Part shown: positions 9,156 through 19,551 of the stretch, piece by piece
How positions within the stretch are numbered: position 1 is the stretch's first letter
Layout: each line of letters opens with the position of its first letter
Source: Paramacrobiotus richtersi
Lineage: Eukaryota; Tardigrada; Eutardigrada; Parachela; Macrobiotidae
Length of the DNA: 23,035 nt
Direction of reading: 5' to 3'
Assembly (NCBI GenBank): GCA_034698045.1
Contig: JAQGAU010000872.1
Location: forward strand, 1-23,035
The notes under the pieces: generated by a model
What the model was told of the DNA's origin: nothing
Databases searched by the model: none
What the model saw: only the letters and a program-made list of their open reading frames with translations
Program-made: the position numbers and the translations under genes

Positions 9156-9542
9156 ATGTATTCAATAATCATTTGTGTACTGTTGTTTACCGGGTGGAAT
9201 GTTATCCCATTGGATGCGGCATCTGTCAACTCGGAAAATCCAGAATCTCTACAAACTCTTCAGAACAATGCTACAACGGAGTTTTCTATACTGACTGGAA
9301 TTGTCAATGATTCTCCTTCTTCTAGCACTCCGGTTTCGTTACGGGACACTACTCTGGATACTTCTTCGTCCACTCCGAGTGCCAATGTATCCGGTATAGT
9401 GGATCCGAATGCGTTTGATAACTCAACGTTAATCTATTCGATAACCACCGAATCGAATACAAAGCCCAATTCCAGTGCATCGACGATGTCCTTGACCGTG
9501 TGGTTATCTGTTGTTATCATGTCTATCGGCCTTATTTCATAG
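9156..9542 (+). CDS. Small Ser/Thr-rich secreted protein, probably GPI-anchored
   Basis: A single open exon gives 128 aa. Residues 1-22 (MYSIIICVLLFTGWNVIPLD) form a signal peptide. The middle is rich in Ser, Thr, Asn and Pro with N-glycosylation sequons (NATT, NVSG, NSTL, NSSA) and no cysteine in the mature part. The last 16 or so residues (LTVWLSVVIMSIGLIS) are hydrophobic and end the protein, as in a GPI-attachment signal. A type I membrane anchor is less likely because nothing follows the hydrophobic stretch. This layout is typical of mucin-like surface coat proteins; no family is recognised. I chose the ATG at 9156 because it puts the signal peptide at the N-terminus; an upstream in-frame extension has no ATG. 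Confidence 0.6.
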   Translation: MYSIIICVLLFTGWNVIPLDAASVNSENPESLQTLQNNATTEFSILTGIVNDSPSSSTPVSLRDTTLDTSSSTPSANVSGIVDPNAFDNSTLIYSITTESNTKPNSSASTMSLTVWLSVVIMSIGLIS

Positions 9543-10341
9543 TTGCGCACAAACAGAAGAAGTAGAGGAATAATTCGCCAGAAATTCGCAAGATATTGTT
9601 GCGCAGATTCTAAATTCTCAAAGGTTGTGATTTTTTAATACCGTTGTTGATAGTTTTGCATTTTGTTATTATAATTAGACTATACCGTTATACTGCTTTA
9701 GCCTTGTGATAAATGTTTAACTGGGAGCTGTTATTTTATTATGATTGTTTGTTCTTCGACCGGCTTTGGTATACATAAACAGCTGCCTGCATATACTTCT
9801 ATTGATGATCGATTATCAAGTATATTGATACCGTTTAGCTTAGTGTCAGATTTTATGCTTCCGGCTTCGGTTGCACGAGTAATGTGGAAAATTACATAGG
9901 TATTTCCCGTATTTGGTTATTCTACACGGAAAATTCAGTAAGCTGGGATTTCAATGCACTTGCGCAACATCGTGATATACTGTAACTTTAATAAAGCAAA
10001 AGAAAACACTCTTAATGCTTTTTTATGCATAAAACAAATTATTGTAACAGTCAGTTGTTGAACCTCAGTTAAGTGTTAACAATATAATGATGTTCAGAAG
10101 AAACAAAAACATTTTTTAAATTGGAAAATAACGATAGAAAAATCCGTCGTGGTGAACACGGTATTAGAAAATGGAATCATATAGAATCGATGGTCTCCAG
10201 GACGTGGTGAGATTGTGCGTTGGAAGATCTACAAATAACGGCTTGTAGGTCCTGCAAAAAGCGCAAACGTTAAACATTTTACATCAATACTACGATGTCT
10301 ATTTATCATTTTCTAAAACTTTCAGGCAATATAAATTTATC
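9543..10341. other. 3' UTR and intergenic sequence
   Basis: AT-rich, without exons that I can support. Two convergent genes end here. AATAAA at 9990-9995 is a plausible poly(A) signal for the GPI-protein gene. Confidence 0.5.
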
Positions 10342-10347
10342 TTTATT
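10342..10347 (-). terminator. Poly(A) signal AATAAA on the minus strand
   Basis: TTTATT on the plus strand, about 125 bp past the stop of the disordered-protein gene at 10473. Confidence 0.5.
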
Positions 10348-10472
10348 GTACTAAAGCTAAGAAAAACAACCAGAAATGGAATAATATAATTCATAAATTT
10401 CAGTGTTATAGATTTCATATAGCAAAACTAGAGGTCACGTAAGATGATTTAAAAGAATTACAAATTATGCAG

Positions 10473-11730
10473 TTACGTACCATTGCGGGACTGGACAGAG
10501 TATTCATTGCGATTGTCGTAGTTGTACTGTCCCGACTGTCCTGGACGTGCGGATTCGTACTTGTTGCATTCACTGTTGCCCGTTCCGCAGACTTCACGGC
10601 AGACCCGTGCGCACTGATCCCGACTGCATTGGTCCTGGTGGTTACGTGACTGGTAGTTCTGGTTGTACTGCTGTGGGTAGCTGTTTTGGTTGAAGCTTGC
10701 TGTAATGGAAAAGTGCAACTGAAACACCACCTTATCATAGTATAGCGAATGCAGTAGTTATAATTAGTGTACTCCTAATGTAAAACTGTAGCGAAAATGT
10801 TATAAACAATGCATGTATAACGTACTCTCATTGCGGTTTCCGAACAGGACATTGTCACGATCGTACATGCCCGGCTGGTTTTTGTAGGTCTTGGTTTGTT
10901 GCCAGTAGTTCACACGTTGAGTACTGAAGTCATCGCGGTTACGATCGCGATCGCCATAGTTTCGCTCTCGGTCACTTGAAGAGCGATCCTGGTCACGGCT
11001 GACAAAAGTGCGATCCTGGTCACGGTTACCATAACGGTCGCTTTGGCTACGCTGGAAACAAACAGACAAGTGAGCACGATGTGTTCATCAGCGAAAACAT
11101 ATTGCTTTACATGTTGCACACGATTGTTACGTTACTAAAAAGGTGTAAAAACATACACCTTATATCACATTAAAGTTTTTGGTGAGATGAAGAGTACTAT
11201 TGTACAATGATTTAATAAAAATACTGTACTTCGGAGTAAAAACAAATAGAAGAGCAGTTCGCTTAAGTAGCGTAGAGAAGTACTTACGTAGACCTGTCTC
11301 ATGTAGCTATCGTCATTGTCGCTCTTCCCGTCACGGCCAAAGCTGGCGCTGTACTGCTGGTTGCCTTTGTTGGCACTCCAGTTGCTGTCGCGATTGTTAT
11401 CGTAGTCACGGCTGCTGTATTCCTTGCGGTATTGATAGTTATTGTCGCGATCCTAGTTACAAAGATATACGTTAATAAAATAACTTAAAAGAGCCAATAA
11501 TATACAACTTGTAGCGATAGATTACAACATATACATTACAATTATTATACATTTGCATAAATTACATTAGTTTATGAACAGTCTAAGCAGTGGCACATTA
11601 TGAAACTAAAACTGTACGTCAACATTAACAAAATACATACATCATTGCGGTTGCTGCTGCTGAACTGTTCCTTGCGATACTGGTTGCCATCGCGGTCGGA
11701 TTCGCGTTGAGCTTGATAGTTGTACGACAT
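10473..11730 (-). CDS. Hydrophilic disordered protein rich in Asn/Arg/Asp/Gln/Ser/Tyr
   Basis: Exons on the minus strand are 11641-11730, 11288-11452, 10826-11051 and 10473-10699. All junctions are in phase with donors GTATGT, GTAAGT and GTACGT. The product is 235 aa from MSYNYQAQRESDRDG to QSRNGT and TAA. It has no signal peptide, almost no hydrophobic residues, and repeated DRD/RDQDR/NRD motifs, so it should be disordered and cytosolic or nuclear. Exon 1 and the start of exon 2 are related (DRDGNQYRKEQFSSS versus DRDNNYQYRKEYSSR), which points to exon duplication. The last exon adds a Cys cluster (QCSRDQCARVCREVCGTG). The final GTACGT overlaps the stop codon, so an alternative splice that skips TAA is possible. 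Composition recalls stress-protective disordered proteins of tardigrades, but no CAHS, SAHS, MAHS or LEA motif is seen. A glycine-free RNA-binding or cuticular role is also possible. Confidence 0.8.
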
Positions 11731-11830
11731 TTTTGCTAGTATAAGTAAAAGACAAACGAGATTTGTAGAAACTGTGTGAAAAGTTTTGTAAGAGTTTATG
11801 ATTCGATATTTTGCTGTTAAAAGCATCGCT

Positions 11831-11837
11831 TTATATA
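11831..11837 (-). promoter_or_regulatory. TATA box of the disordered-protein gene
   Basis: On the minus strand TGTATATAAAGCG lies about 100 bp upstream of the ATG at 11730, followed by roughly 70 bp of 5'UTR if transcription starts about 30 bp downstream. A strong TATA box suggests regulated or high-level expression. Confidence 0.6.
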
Positions 11838-12711
11838 CAAAAGCCGGGGCCAATCGCACGGATGCCGGCAGTTGCCCAGACCAAATTTTCCAGTTTTCGA
11901 TGATCCGATGATAAGCCAAAGAATCACGGTAGACGTAAACAAAAGTTGAACGGTAATACCCCATTACCTTGACTTTGCAGTTTGCACATTTGGGTAAGAA
12001 ACGCTAGGCTTGTGTGTTGCGACCGTTGCTTCAGGGGACAAACTTCTAATACAAGAATGCTAATGTAAGAAGCACGGTGCAGACTACAAAAACAGTGCAA
12101 AGTATTGCGTGCACGTGGCAAATAACGGTGTTTACCGGAAATCGGGAAAATTAGACTTATACAGTAATAAGTGAAACAAGGTTGTTGGACTTGTTGTTTG
12201 GTTGTTTAGGGTAACATGATTGGCTTGACTTCTAAATAATTAACTAAGTTAGTCTGTGCTGCTTATTTTACAGTCTACAGTGCTGTGATCACTGCGATGT
12301 GAAAATGAACTTCTTTCCCTAGAACGAACGCATGGAATAAAATTATTTAGAAAGCCAGAAAAGATGTCTTCCAACGAGTAACTTAATACTAGACAAAAAG
12401 CTCGTTTTAGCTTACATATAACAAACAATCACTTATTAATCATGTTTTGCGCGCTCAAAGATATGAAAATGTAATGCATCCGTATACGCATACTGCAACT
12501 TACGAATATGCTTACAATGTTAGATGCATTAGCGAGAGATATGTATTTTTAATCGTTCGCAAAACTATGTGCACGCCATATCCCGGATTGCACCCACAAA
12601 CGTCATGAAAAATTGGTCAGATGATGTTCACTTTGAGGACGTTCACCAAACCTTGAAATCGCGGAAGACAACACGATCCCAACGACCGTGGATTGCAACA
12701 GGATAATTATC
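11838..12711. other. Intergenic; nothing firm
   Basis: Upstream flank of the disordered-protein gene. A short open stretch from ATG 12604 (KNWSDDVHFEDVHQTLKSRK) ends at a stop near 12704 and overlaps the weak exon listed next; no splice site links the two. Confidence 0.4.
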
Positions 12712-12841
12712 ATGTCCGACCCCGACGACAAAAGTACTTGCAATCGTGTACATCCGTCTAGCGAAAGGAAGTGCGCAAACGAGGATCGGCACTTGACAGA
12801 CATTGAAGTACAAGCTCAGAATCTTTTAATCTCGAACAAAG
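12712..12841 (+). CDS. Weak candidate exon, function unknown
   Basis: From ATG 12712 an open frame (MSDPDDKSTCNRVHPSSERK, later DIEVQAQNLLISNK) runs to a GTATGG donor at 12842. The residues are charged and look protein-like. Neither of the nearest acceptors (before 13010 and 13074) continues the frame, so the gene cannot be completed. Confidence 0.25.
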
Positions 12842-13359
12842 GTATGGTTTTCCATTCGAATACGCATATATACATCTGTCCTTCATGTTCATCCATGCCC
12901 GGATTGTAACCACCGCAAATTATCATCTTGTTTCAATGCCAATCAATAACACCGCGACTTAAGCTTTCTTGGTAAATTTTTGGATATTATTATGTGCAGT
13001 GTAAGCGGAGCTGCGACCCTGAATCACTTTTTCGAGTTCCAAATGTTTACATAAGCAATTTTCCACACTGCAGATGCGTTTGTTTGATACCTGTCAAATA
13101 TTACTGTCAATTTGCTTTAAACCCTGTCTGCGTTACCTGGATGTAAAATTCGTGGAAATTTTCACACGACGTCATATTCTGTCATATTGCGACACATATT
13201 TATGGAAAGTGTCATGGTTACATTCGACACCAGACGTCAGTCACACTAACTGGAGCGAGAAAGAAACCATGTGTCTAATGCCGCGGTGACCTTTTCTCTT
13301 GATGTTAATACAGACATCTCGCAGTTCAGTGTTTGCTGCATTTTTGTGTCGGCACCACG

Positions 13360-15247
13360 ATGACCTTTAACTATACATCAAATTCTACCAAACCACCAAT
13401 CTGGATCATATACGAAGTAGAACAACGCATCTGGTACGGCGTAATGGTCACGTCGTGTACTGTCGGTACGGTTTCCAGTCTCCTCCTCATTGCCGCCATT
13501 CTATCATCCAAGACTTCCCGCAAAGGTTCCGGGCTCTTAATGGTCAATCTCTTAGCGAAAGTGGCAGTCCAGTGCGGCATCGCTGTTCCTCTGGTAATTT
13601 TATCATTACAGTGCTACAATTTCAAACGATACGTGTCTCAACAGTATTCAAACAGTATTACTCCTAAAAAATGATTTATAGTTGTTTTTCTCTGTTCATA
13701 CTGCATCTTTCATAATCACGGCTTTTTGAATCAGGTTATCCAGTCGTATCCCGCAGTTCCGTATAGTTTATCGGCTTTTCCCTCGTTTTGTGCTAACACC
13801 CTGTTTATCTACACGGCTTTGATGCCATCCATCGACTACGCTGATTTGATGATCGGGATTAACCGTTTTGTCGCCATCTGCTTCCCGCACCAGTATCCGC
13901 AATGGACACGGCCTCGAGTCATATACGGAATGATCGGGCTGTCCTGGATGACTGCGGTGGTGTTTGCTGTAGTACCGGCGTTTCCTCAAATTGCGAGGTT
14001 TAAGGTGAAAATCTTAAAAGAGCAAAAGTCACTTAAAAAACCTTCGTAACTCAAAAACGAGAGCCGAAATGGGACATGAAGTGAAAATATCGCAGGAGTT
14101 AACTAGACTTCTAATTATACAATTTTGTGACCGTTATAAGTGTACTAAGTTATTTAATACATTTAATGTATTATGTTTTTTTGATGTAATAGTTAAATTT
14201 AAATAATTTTAAAATAAATAAATAAATTTAAACATATAAAATGCAGTCCATTTAATACATTTCAATTAAATGTATTAAATGCACTACATTTTATGGTAAA
14301 ATATGGGGAAGACAATGCCGCATATGGTGTCGTTAATAGTCATGGTCGTTTCTGATCTTTATTTGTTACGGTAGACTAATATGCATAAGTTACTACTTGC
14401 GAGCTTGACATTATGAATTCACCTTTTCAGAACCTTCCTCCCTGGAACGCATGCGGCGTAGTCTACAGTCCCTTCTGGTCATTATTCTTTTCCGCGGCGG
14501 GAATAGCGTTTCCGGTATTACTGCTGTTTGTGCTATATTTGGCCATTTTTCTGACGATGCTCTTGAGAAGCCGGCCCATGTGGAGAAAGCAAGTGGTACC
14601 GATGCAGACTAAGGTCACGAGAACGACAACGAAACGATACAGGAGCACCAAGATCTTCTTTACGGTCTTCGTGTGCTATTCGTGCTGTATGCTACCGGCG
14701 CCGCTGGCAGCACCGCTCTTTCCGGGTCCTTATGCGCGGATGCCGTTTTTGCGGCAGATTTTACGGGCGTTGATGACCGCCGGAACGGCCAGTATTCCGG
14801 TAAGCCTAACGGCAACAGTGTTTCGCCTTTGGTTGTTATAGTGGAAAAGGTTTCTTTTTGTGTGCGTTCTTGCAGCGGTTTTAATTACGCGTTGTGATGC
14901 CATAGCATTTATCAGTTAACATAACAGTTAACATAACAGTTATCTGTCAGTATGTATATTACTGGTAAAAGTTTTTGTGTGGGTATTGTGGAGCGGGATC
15001 CAGTAGATTCCTGTAGTTTTTGATGTTGTTGCTACATTTGGGAGTTGCTGCAACAACTGGAAAAATTTCTTTTTTTTTACAGGTATTATATTTCTTACTG
15101 AATACTAAGTACCGGAGTCAAGTATTTCGTTGTGGACGACCAGTCAATCAAAGGTCACGCCCCTCGGGGATTTCAAGGAGCGGAAAAGGTAATCCAGCCA
15201 AGTCGCTGGCTGGAGGCACAGCGGACGGAGCATCCATTTCGGGATAA
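13360..15247 (+). CDS. Divergent rhodopsin-class (class A) G-protein-coupled receptor
   Basis: Exons 13360-13593, 13735-14004, 14431-14799 and 15083-15247 join in phase 0 throughout (donors GTAATT, GTGAAA, GTAAGC) and encode 345 aa. The N-terminus has sequons NYT and NST. TM1 lies at about 25-47 and TM2 at 56-78. TM3 begins after Cys97 and ends in NRF (121-123) where DRY is usual. TM4 has Trp149. WNAC in loop 2 supplies the disulphide partner Cys176. TM5 has Pro196. TM6 at about 242-260 keeps Pro257 but reads CCMLP for CWxP. TM7 reads SIPVLYFLLNTKYR across the last splice site, matching NPxxY with Ile for Asn. Asp2.50 in TM2 is replaced by Val. The C-tail is about 45 aa and basic. The ligand is unknown; the NRF motif and short loops recall invertebrate orphan receptors. 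If the last GTAAGC were not used, the frame would stop 14 codons later and lose the TM7 motif. Confidence 0.88.
14236..14294. repeat. AT-rich inverted repeat in the GPCR intron 2
   Basis: ATAAAATG...CATTTAATACATTT, a CAATT loop, then AAATGTATTAAATG...CATTTTAT. The arms pair over about 22 bp with a five-base internal mismatch. A related TTTAATACATTTAATGTATTA copy lies about 80 bp upstream (14153-14173). This may be a small MITE-like relic or a simple AT palindrome. Confidence 0.7.
14911..14945. repeat. Short tandem repeat in the GPCR intron 3
   Basis: The 12-mer CAGTTAACATAA occurs twice, followed by a partial third copy (CAGTTATC). Confidence 0.6.
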
Positions 15248-15482
15248 GGAGGAAAGAGAAAGCATTGAAGTTTGTTTCAGATGACCACTGGATTGCTTCA
15301 AATACAGCCGTTATTTTTTAGTTCAGATATAAAGTGGTCACAAATGTAAACTATTTTATTTAGATTTATGCTTTGTTCTAACTTGGACAAGATTTTTACT
15401 TGAACTTTCGCTATTTTTAAGTGATCTTTTGTTCAGTGTTGGACGCTTCGTATTATAAGTAAAAAAGTAGTATTTCCTGTGG

Positions 15483-15488
15483 AATAAA
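15483..15488 (+). terminator. Poly(A) signal AATAAA
   Basis: AATAAA about 235 bp past the GPCR stop codon. The rest of 15248-15997 shows no exon that I can support; short open stretches on both strands near 15545-15720 lack splice borders. Confidence 0.4.
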
Positions 15489-15997
15489 CATGCAATCAGT
15501 ACCTTTCCCACTGTGAACAACTGAACATCATTTGACACAATTAAATTAATGACGGTACCCGCTACAAATGTTAAAAACGGACAGAAACTGCACATACAGT
15601 TGCACTTCAGCACTTTACACCGGGTTCGCTCTGGCGCAGCGCAAAGTGCACGATCAACTGTCGTTTTCGTTATTCCCATCCTTCTTTGCCCTTTTCTTTT
15701 ATTTTGTCTGGTCCGGTTAGGACCCTAATAACCCGCAGTTTGACATTGCCAACTGGCTTAACTTTTTGTGTTTTTACCTTTTGAATATTATGGCCCCTGC
15801 CCCTGGAACATAAGCCGCTGCGGTTGCAACTTCATAATATTATAACCCTTGCGGTATACTCAATCACTACGCCAAAGACTGTGATCTTTTCCAGTCGTAT
15901 TTGTCACACCATAACATCTGCGCTCGGAATGGTCGCTAGCATTCAAAGATTTTAAACTGCCAAAGAAGGGATCCACATTCGTGATGATTACTTGCAG

Positions 15998-16276
15998 CCA
16001 TGTTTGACCACTTATTTTCCGCAGAAGAAACTCCCCAATACGCACTGGACACTGGTCAAAACTAAGTTCATTTCACAGGAATACTTTTGTGAAATATTAT
16101 CAAACTGTAGTACAGGCAAAAAGGATTGTGGGTTTCGGTACTTCGAGGGAAGAAGCGATGACAAAAAACCGGAAGCTCCGTGCTGGATCCTGCTGTCCAG
16201 CACGGTTGCAGGATGCGCCAGCAGCTGGTACGCGTGCGAAAATGTACGTGCGGTGGACAATGTGAATCGTCCGTAG
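15998..16276 (+). CDS. Terminal exon of a Cys-rich, probably secreted protein
   Basis: After the acceptor GATTACTTGCAG the frame is open to TAG at 16274-16276 (92 codons). It contains seven cysteines spread as PCLTTY, YFCEILSNCSTG, KDCGFRYFEG, APCWILL, GCASSWYACE. This density, with an NCS sequon, suggests a disulphide-bonded extracellular domain. No upstream exon or signal peptide could be joined with confidence. I do not recognise the fold. It lies downstream of the GPCR on the same strand but past that gene's likely poly(A) signal, so it is probably separate. Confidence 0.4.
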   Translation, partial: PCLTTYFPQKKLPNTHWTLVKTKFISQEYFCEILSNCSTGKKDCGFRYFEGRSDDKKPEAPCWILLSSTVAGCASSWYACENVRAVDNVNRP

Positions 16277-16721
16277 CTGCCCTATAATCTTTAATCCAGA
16301 ATCTTTAACCATAATTATATAGAGCGTTTTGATCATTATATAATTACCGTTAGCGTTTTTATCACTAAGATCGGTAGCGCGGGTTCCATTCCCACCTTGA
16401 GTGCCTTTATCTAAATTCCTGATTCAAAAGTCATCCGAAACAATATAAAATTCACAAAATCCAAAAATTTCCAATAGCCGTTGAAGTCCCTTCTAAAGGG
16501 TTTGGCTACTGCAGTGTTCTAATAATAATAACCAGTATCGTTACACAGGCAGTACGTAATGTACTCAGGATACCGTTATCAAACAACGCAGTTTATCTTC
16601 ACCGGCTGTGTACTGCAAGTCGTTTTTTAAGGTCCTTTGAACAAAAAATTGCTTGTTGCGCTGCTTTTTGGGGTTATTTTTATATAGAAATTTAAATTGC
16701 GCGAGTTTAAACTTCTTTAGA

Positions 16722-16928
16722 ATGAAGTTGACTTTTTTTATTATCGGGTTAGTGTGGGTTATTGTGTACATGTACGTTCTTTATCTGTACTTATTAAGTA
16801 TGAAAGTCAGATACAGGAAGGCATTTTTCTTGTCAAACACACTATTTACAAACATACAAAAAACCATTGTCCAGAAACAACCGAAATGGACTATGACATC
16901 GCAAACGAAACAAACAGCTAAAGAGTAG
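16722..16928 (+). CDS. Possible small membrane protein
   Basis: ATG 16722 opens a 68-aa frame with one hydrophobic segment (FFIIGLVWVIVYMYVLYLYL) followed by a basic, polar tail. It is AT-rich and could be chance. It lies 3' of the MADF-BESS gene on the opposite strand. No family is recognised. Confidence 0.22.
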   Translation: MKLTFFIIGLVWVIVYMYVLYLYLLSMKVRYRKAFFLSNTLFTNIQKTIVQKQPKWTMTSQTKQTAKE

Positions 16929-17061
16929 TGCTTTTATAAAACAAAGCATAGTTCCACCTTCACATACTGTATGTGCAAAACAGTAAATACTTTACTCGTA
17001 TTCGAAAAAACAATGACGAAAAGAGAGCGAATACGGAATACGTCCAACTGGCGATTAGGGA

Positions 17062-18686
17062 TTACTCCAAGCTTTCCAGCATCAGTTTACCAATCGCAGC
17101 CTGTATAACTTTTTTCAGTCGCGGTTTATGCTCCGGCTTGGCGATTTGCAAAGTAGCGGTGACCCATTTACCTAGACAGAGACAAATCCAAATCATTACT
17201 TTCCCATACCAAATTCGTAAGTCTCATGAAATTTTCTTATACAAACACTAAGTAATCAAATGCAAATGATTTCTTAATATAAATTTTAGTGAGAGCAGTC
17301 ACATATCGTACCAAAGGCTTCGTCGTCGGAAACATCCTGAGCTGCACTAGTCGATGTCAGTGCCTTCACTGCTTTCTGCATGCCGGTTTTCCGTTCTTCA
17401 TCCACATAATTGGACTTGTTAACTGCGGAAACCCGCTGGTCAAAGCCATCGCTGCGTTTCCGCTTTATCTGGCCGGAGAAAGTCGTGGGATCTGTCGACA
17501 TAAAAACACAAACGCTTTTCCCACCCGGTGAACAGCACCGCGTACTACACGGATAACGAACTGACACACTGCTGATTAGCTGCATATCAAGAGATCACCA
17601 TAAAAACACGGCGCACGCTACTAATTAACACAGCATATACCCATTTTATTGTTTATACAGATACAGTAATATCTCCGCTGTTTGATAGTAACCATAACAC
17701 ATTAATTATTTCAGTTTATTCGGAATACAATATGATAAACGCACATGCAGTGTTGCAGCTGGGCAGCGTGCTGTCGTAATAGCGTCCGCTGCTGCTGGCT
17801 CCGTTGCCTTGAATGCTGCCGGTGAACATTTCCGTTTCGTCGCTTATCTCATCTGCAGAATGTTGCGTGGAATTCGGAAAGTAAGCTTCTTCAGTTTCAG
17901 ATTGACCGTATTGTTCGCCTTCCTGTCCTGCGCCCTCATCAATGTCCTCTGTCGAGCTGCAGAAATATGCACAAAATTTGTCATACCACTAAAAGAATAT
18001 CCTCAAGATTTTGACCGAACAGCGGTTGTAGAAGTTTACTGTTTGTAGTTGCTAACGTCATGACTATCGTTTCTAAAAAACTGAAGACTTATAAGTTAAC
18101 AACGTAACAACGTAAAAAGGATATAAATATATGTATCACAATTTAATTTATTAAATGTAACTTATTACGTAAGTTAGTAAATTTGTTCGTTTTGATTATC
18201 TTTAATTTGTTTACTTCGATGTGTTGAAAACATCCCCGACAAATTCAATGTATTTCCACCACAGCCATGTCTTTTGCTTGTACGCAGCGCGGGGATTTTG
18301 TTGCGAGAGCATCCATTTCGTGCGAAAGTTATTTCGCGTGTTATTCCAGTGCAGTCTGCAGTCGTTCACTACCGAACAGAAACGACCCAGTTGCTTTGTT
18401 AACTAGTTAATTTTAGTCAGCTGGGTTTTAAAATCCATACAGGGAACAAAGCTGAAAGCTCAACAAGAATGCAGTTTTAAAATATACAATGCTACTTACC
18501 TGATTTATTGAGCGTATGGGCAATGAGGGACCATATAGGCGTCTTGTCGCGTTCGACGTACAAAGGATGCTTTGGATTCCATAATGCTTCATTTTCCTTC
18601 ACGAATCCGAGAAGCGTTTTTGTTTCCCTGTCAGTGAACTTTGAATCAATTTTCCGCCGAGAAGTGGATGCGGCAAGACGAGGCAT
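17062..18686 (-). CDS. MADF-BESS domain transcription factor
   Basis: Minus-strand exons 18500-18686, 18215-18368, 17745-17956, 17312-17491 and 17062-17171 join in phase at all four introns and give 280 aa from ATG 18686 to TAA 17062. Residues about 15-112 form a MADF (Myb/SANT-like) DNA-binding domain: TDRETKTLLGFVKENEALWN, HPLYVERDKTPIWSLIAHTL, then across the first intron NDCRLHWNNTRNNFRTKW and KTWLWWKYIEFV. An acidic, Ser-rich linker follows (STEDIDEGAGQEGEQ...). A basic patch (GQIKRKRSDG) comes next, possibly a nuclear signal. The C-terminus has SDDEAFGKWVTATLQI and RLKKVIQAAIGKLMLESLE, matching a BESS protein-interaction motif. MADF-BESS factors are sequence-specific regulators, expanded in arthropods. 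The start is the first ATG of the exon that opens the MADF domain; a noncoding upstream exon may exist. Confidence 0.85.
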
Positions 18687-19551
18687 TCTGCAAAACCTTT
18701 TTTAAGGTACCGAAATCAAACAAGCGCTGGTTTTCGATGTGATTGCCGTGGCTGACTGTGTTTGCTTGTATCTGCATATCTGTTCGTTCAAGAATCTGCG
18801 TCAGTTGGTAGTGAAAGAATGAGGCAGACCATTTGATCGATTTTCGCACCAGCCGGTGATCAGTTGTACATGAAGCGTGCTTTACTGAATCCGGTTTAGG
18901 TATGCTCGGCTGTTACTGATACTGGGCGGCCGAGCTATAAGCGTCTCTCACTTACAAGTCAGCGTATGCCAGTGCATACTGATGCTCAGTTAGGCCAACT
19001 GTTGGAACGCACGCGCGGATTACGACGTTATTGCAGTTGTGATGCTGTAGTGTTTTATTATCGAACCTTCAACTTGGTTTTTCAGAGAGAAAAACTGCTT
19101 CAACCAAGACCCAGAGAATATACTCTGTATATGTTTTGCATGACGTTATAATCAAGGCTACGACAGCGTTTCGCCCGTGCCGGTTTCGCAAAATCCATAA
19201 AACGATCCCAATTTTTCCCGAAACTGCCACCCGGCCACCACATCGTAAATGCGAACAAAACTGAATCTCCGCCGATTCCAAATGGCGCCAGTTCAACAGT
19301 AGAATAGCGGACAACAGTAAAATGAAACGTCCCCGAAAAGAAGCACCGGAAACGGTAAAAAAATGCATACATAAATGATAAATGCTCACTCAGTCGCTCA
19401 TTCGTTCCCTTGTGCATACTATGATGAACGCACTTTGACGAGGATATTGCAAACAAAACGCCGATTACGTACAATAATGAAATAACGTCAACTCAACAGA
19501 CAAAATTAAAACGCTGAAGAGTTCTTTGTACTACGTATGTCTGGCAATACA
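18687..19551. other. Upstream flank of the MADF-BESS gene; no firm gene
   Basis: Overlapping minus-strand frames at 19069-19474 are open for over 100 codons. One contains PFGIGGDSVLFAFTMWWPGG; another contains a hydrophobic FILLLSAILLLNW run. Neither has a clear splice site, start context or domain, so I do not call a gene. Confidence 0.35.

Noticed and set aside
10467-11475. Plus-strand open frames across the disordered-protein gene
   Set aside because: They are reverse-strand shadows; the minus-strand exons have in-phase splice sites and consistent composition.
13074-13289. Plus-strand open frame just upstream of the GPCR
   Set aside because: It starts after a CTGCAG acceptor-like word but cannot be joined in phase to the GPCR or to the exon at 12712; no recognisable features.
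13594-13674. Read-through of GPCR exon 1 past 13593
   Set aside because: The frame stops at 13672. The GTAATT donor at 13594 joins in phase to TM3; a later GTGTCT donor is possible but weaker.
15356-15720. Open frames on both strands, one Cys-rich and one ending in a hydrophobic run
   Set aside because: Neither has splice borders, a promoter or a neighbour exon in phase; both could be chance.
19069-19474. Two overlapping minus-strand frames of over 100 codons
   Set aside because: No domain, no clear splice or start signals, and two frames open over the same bases suggests low stop density rather than coding.
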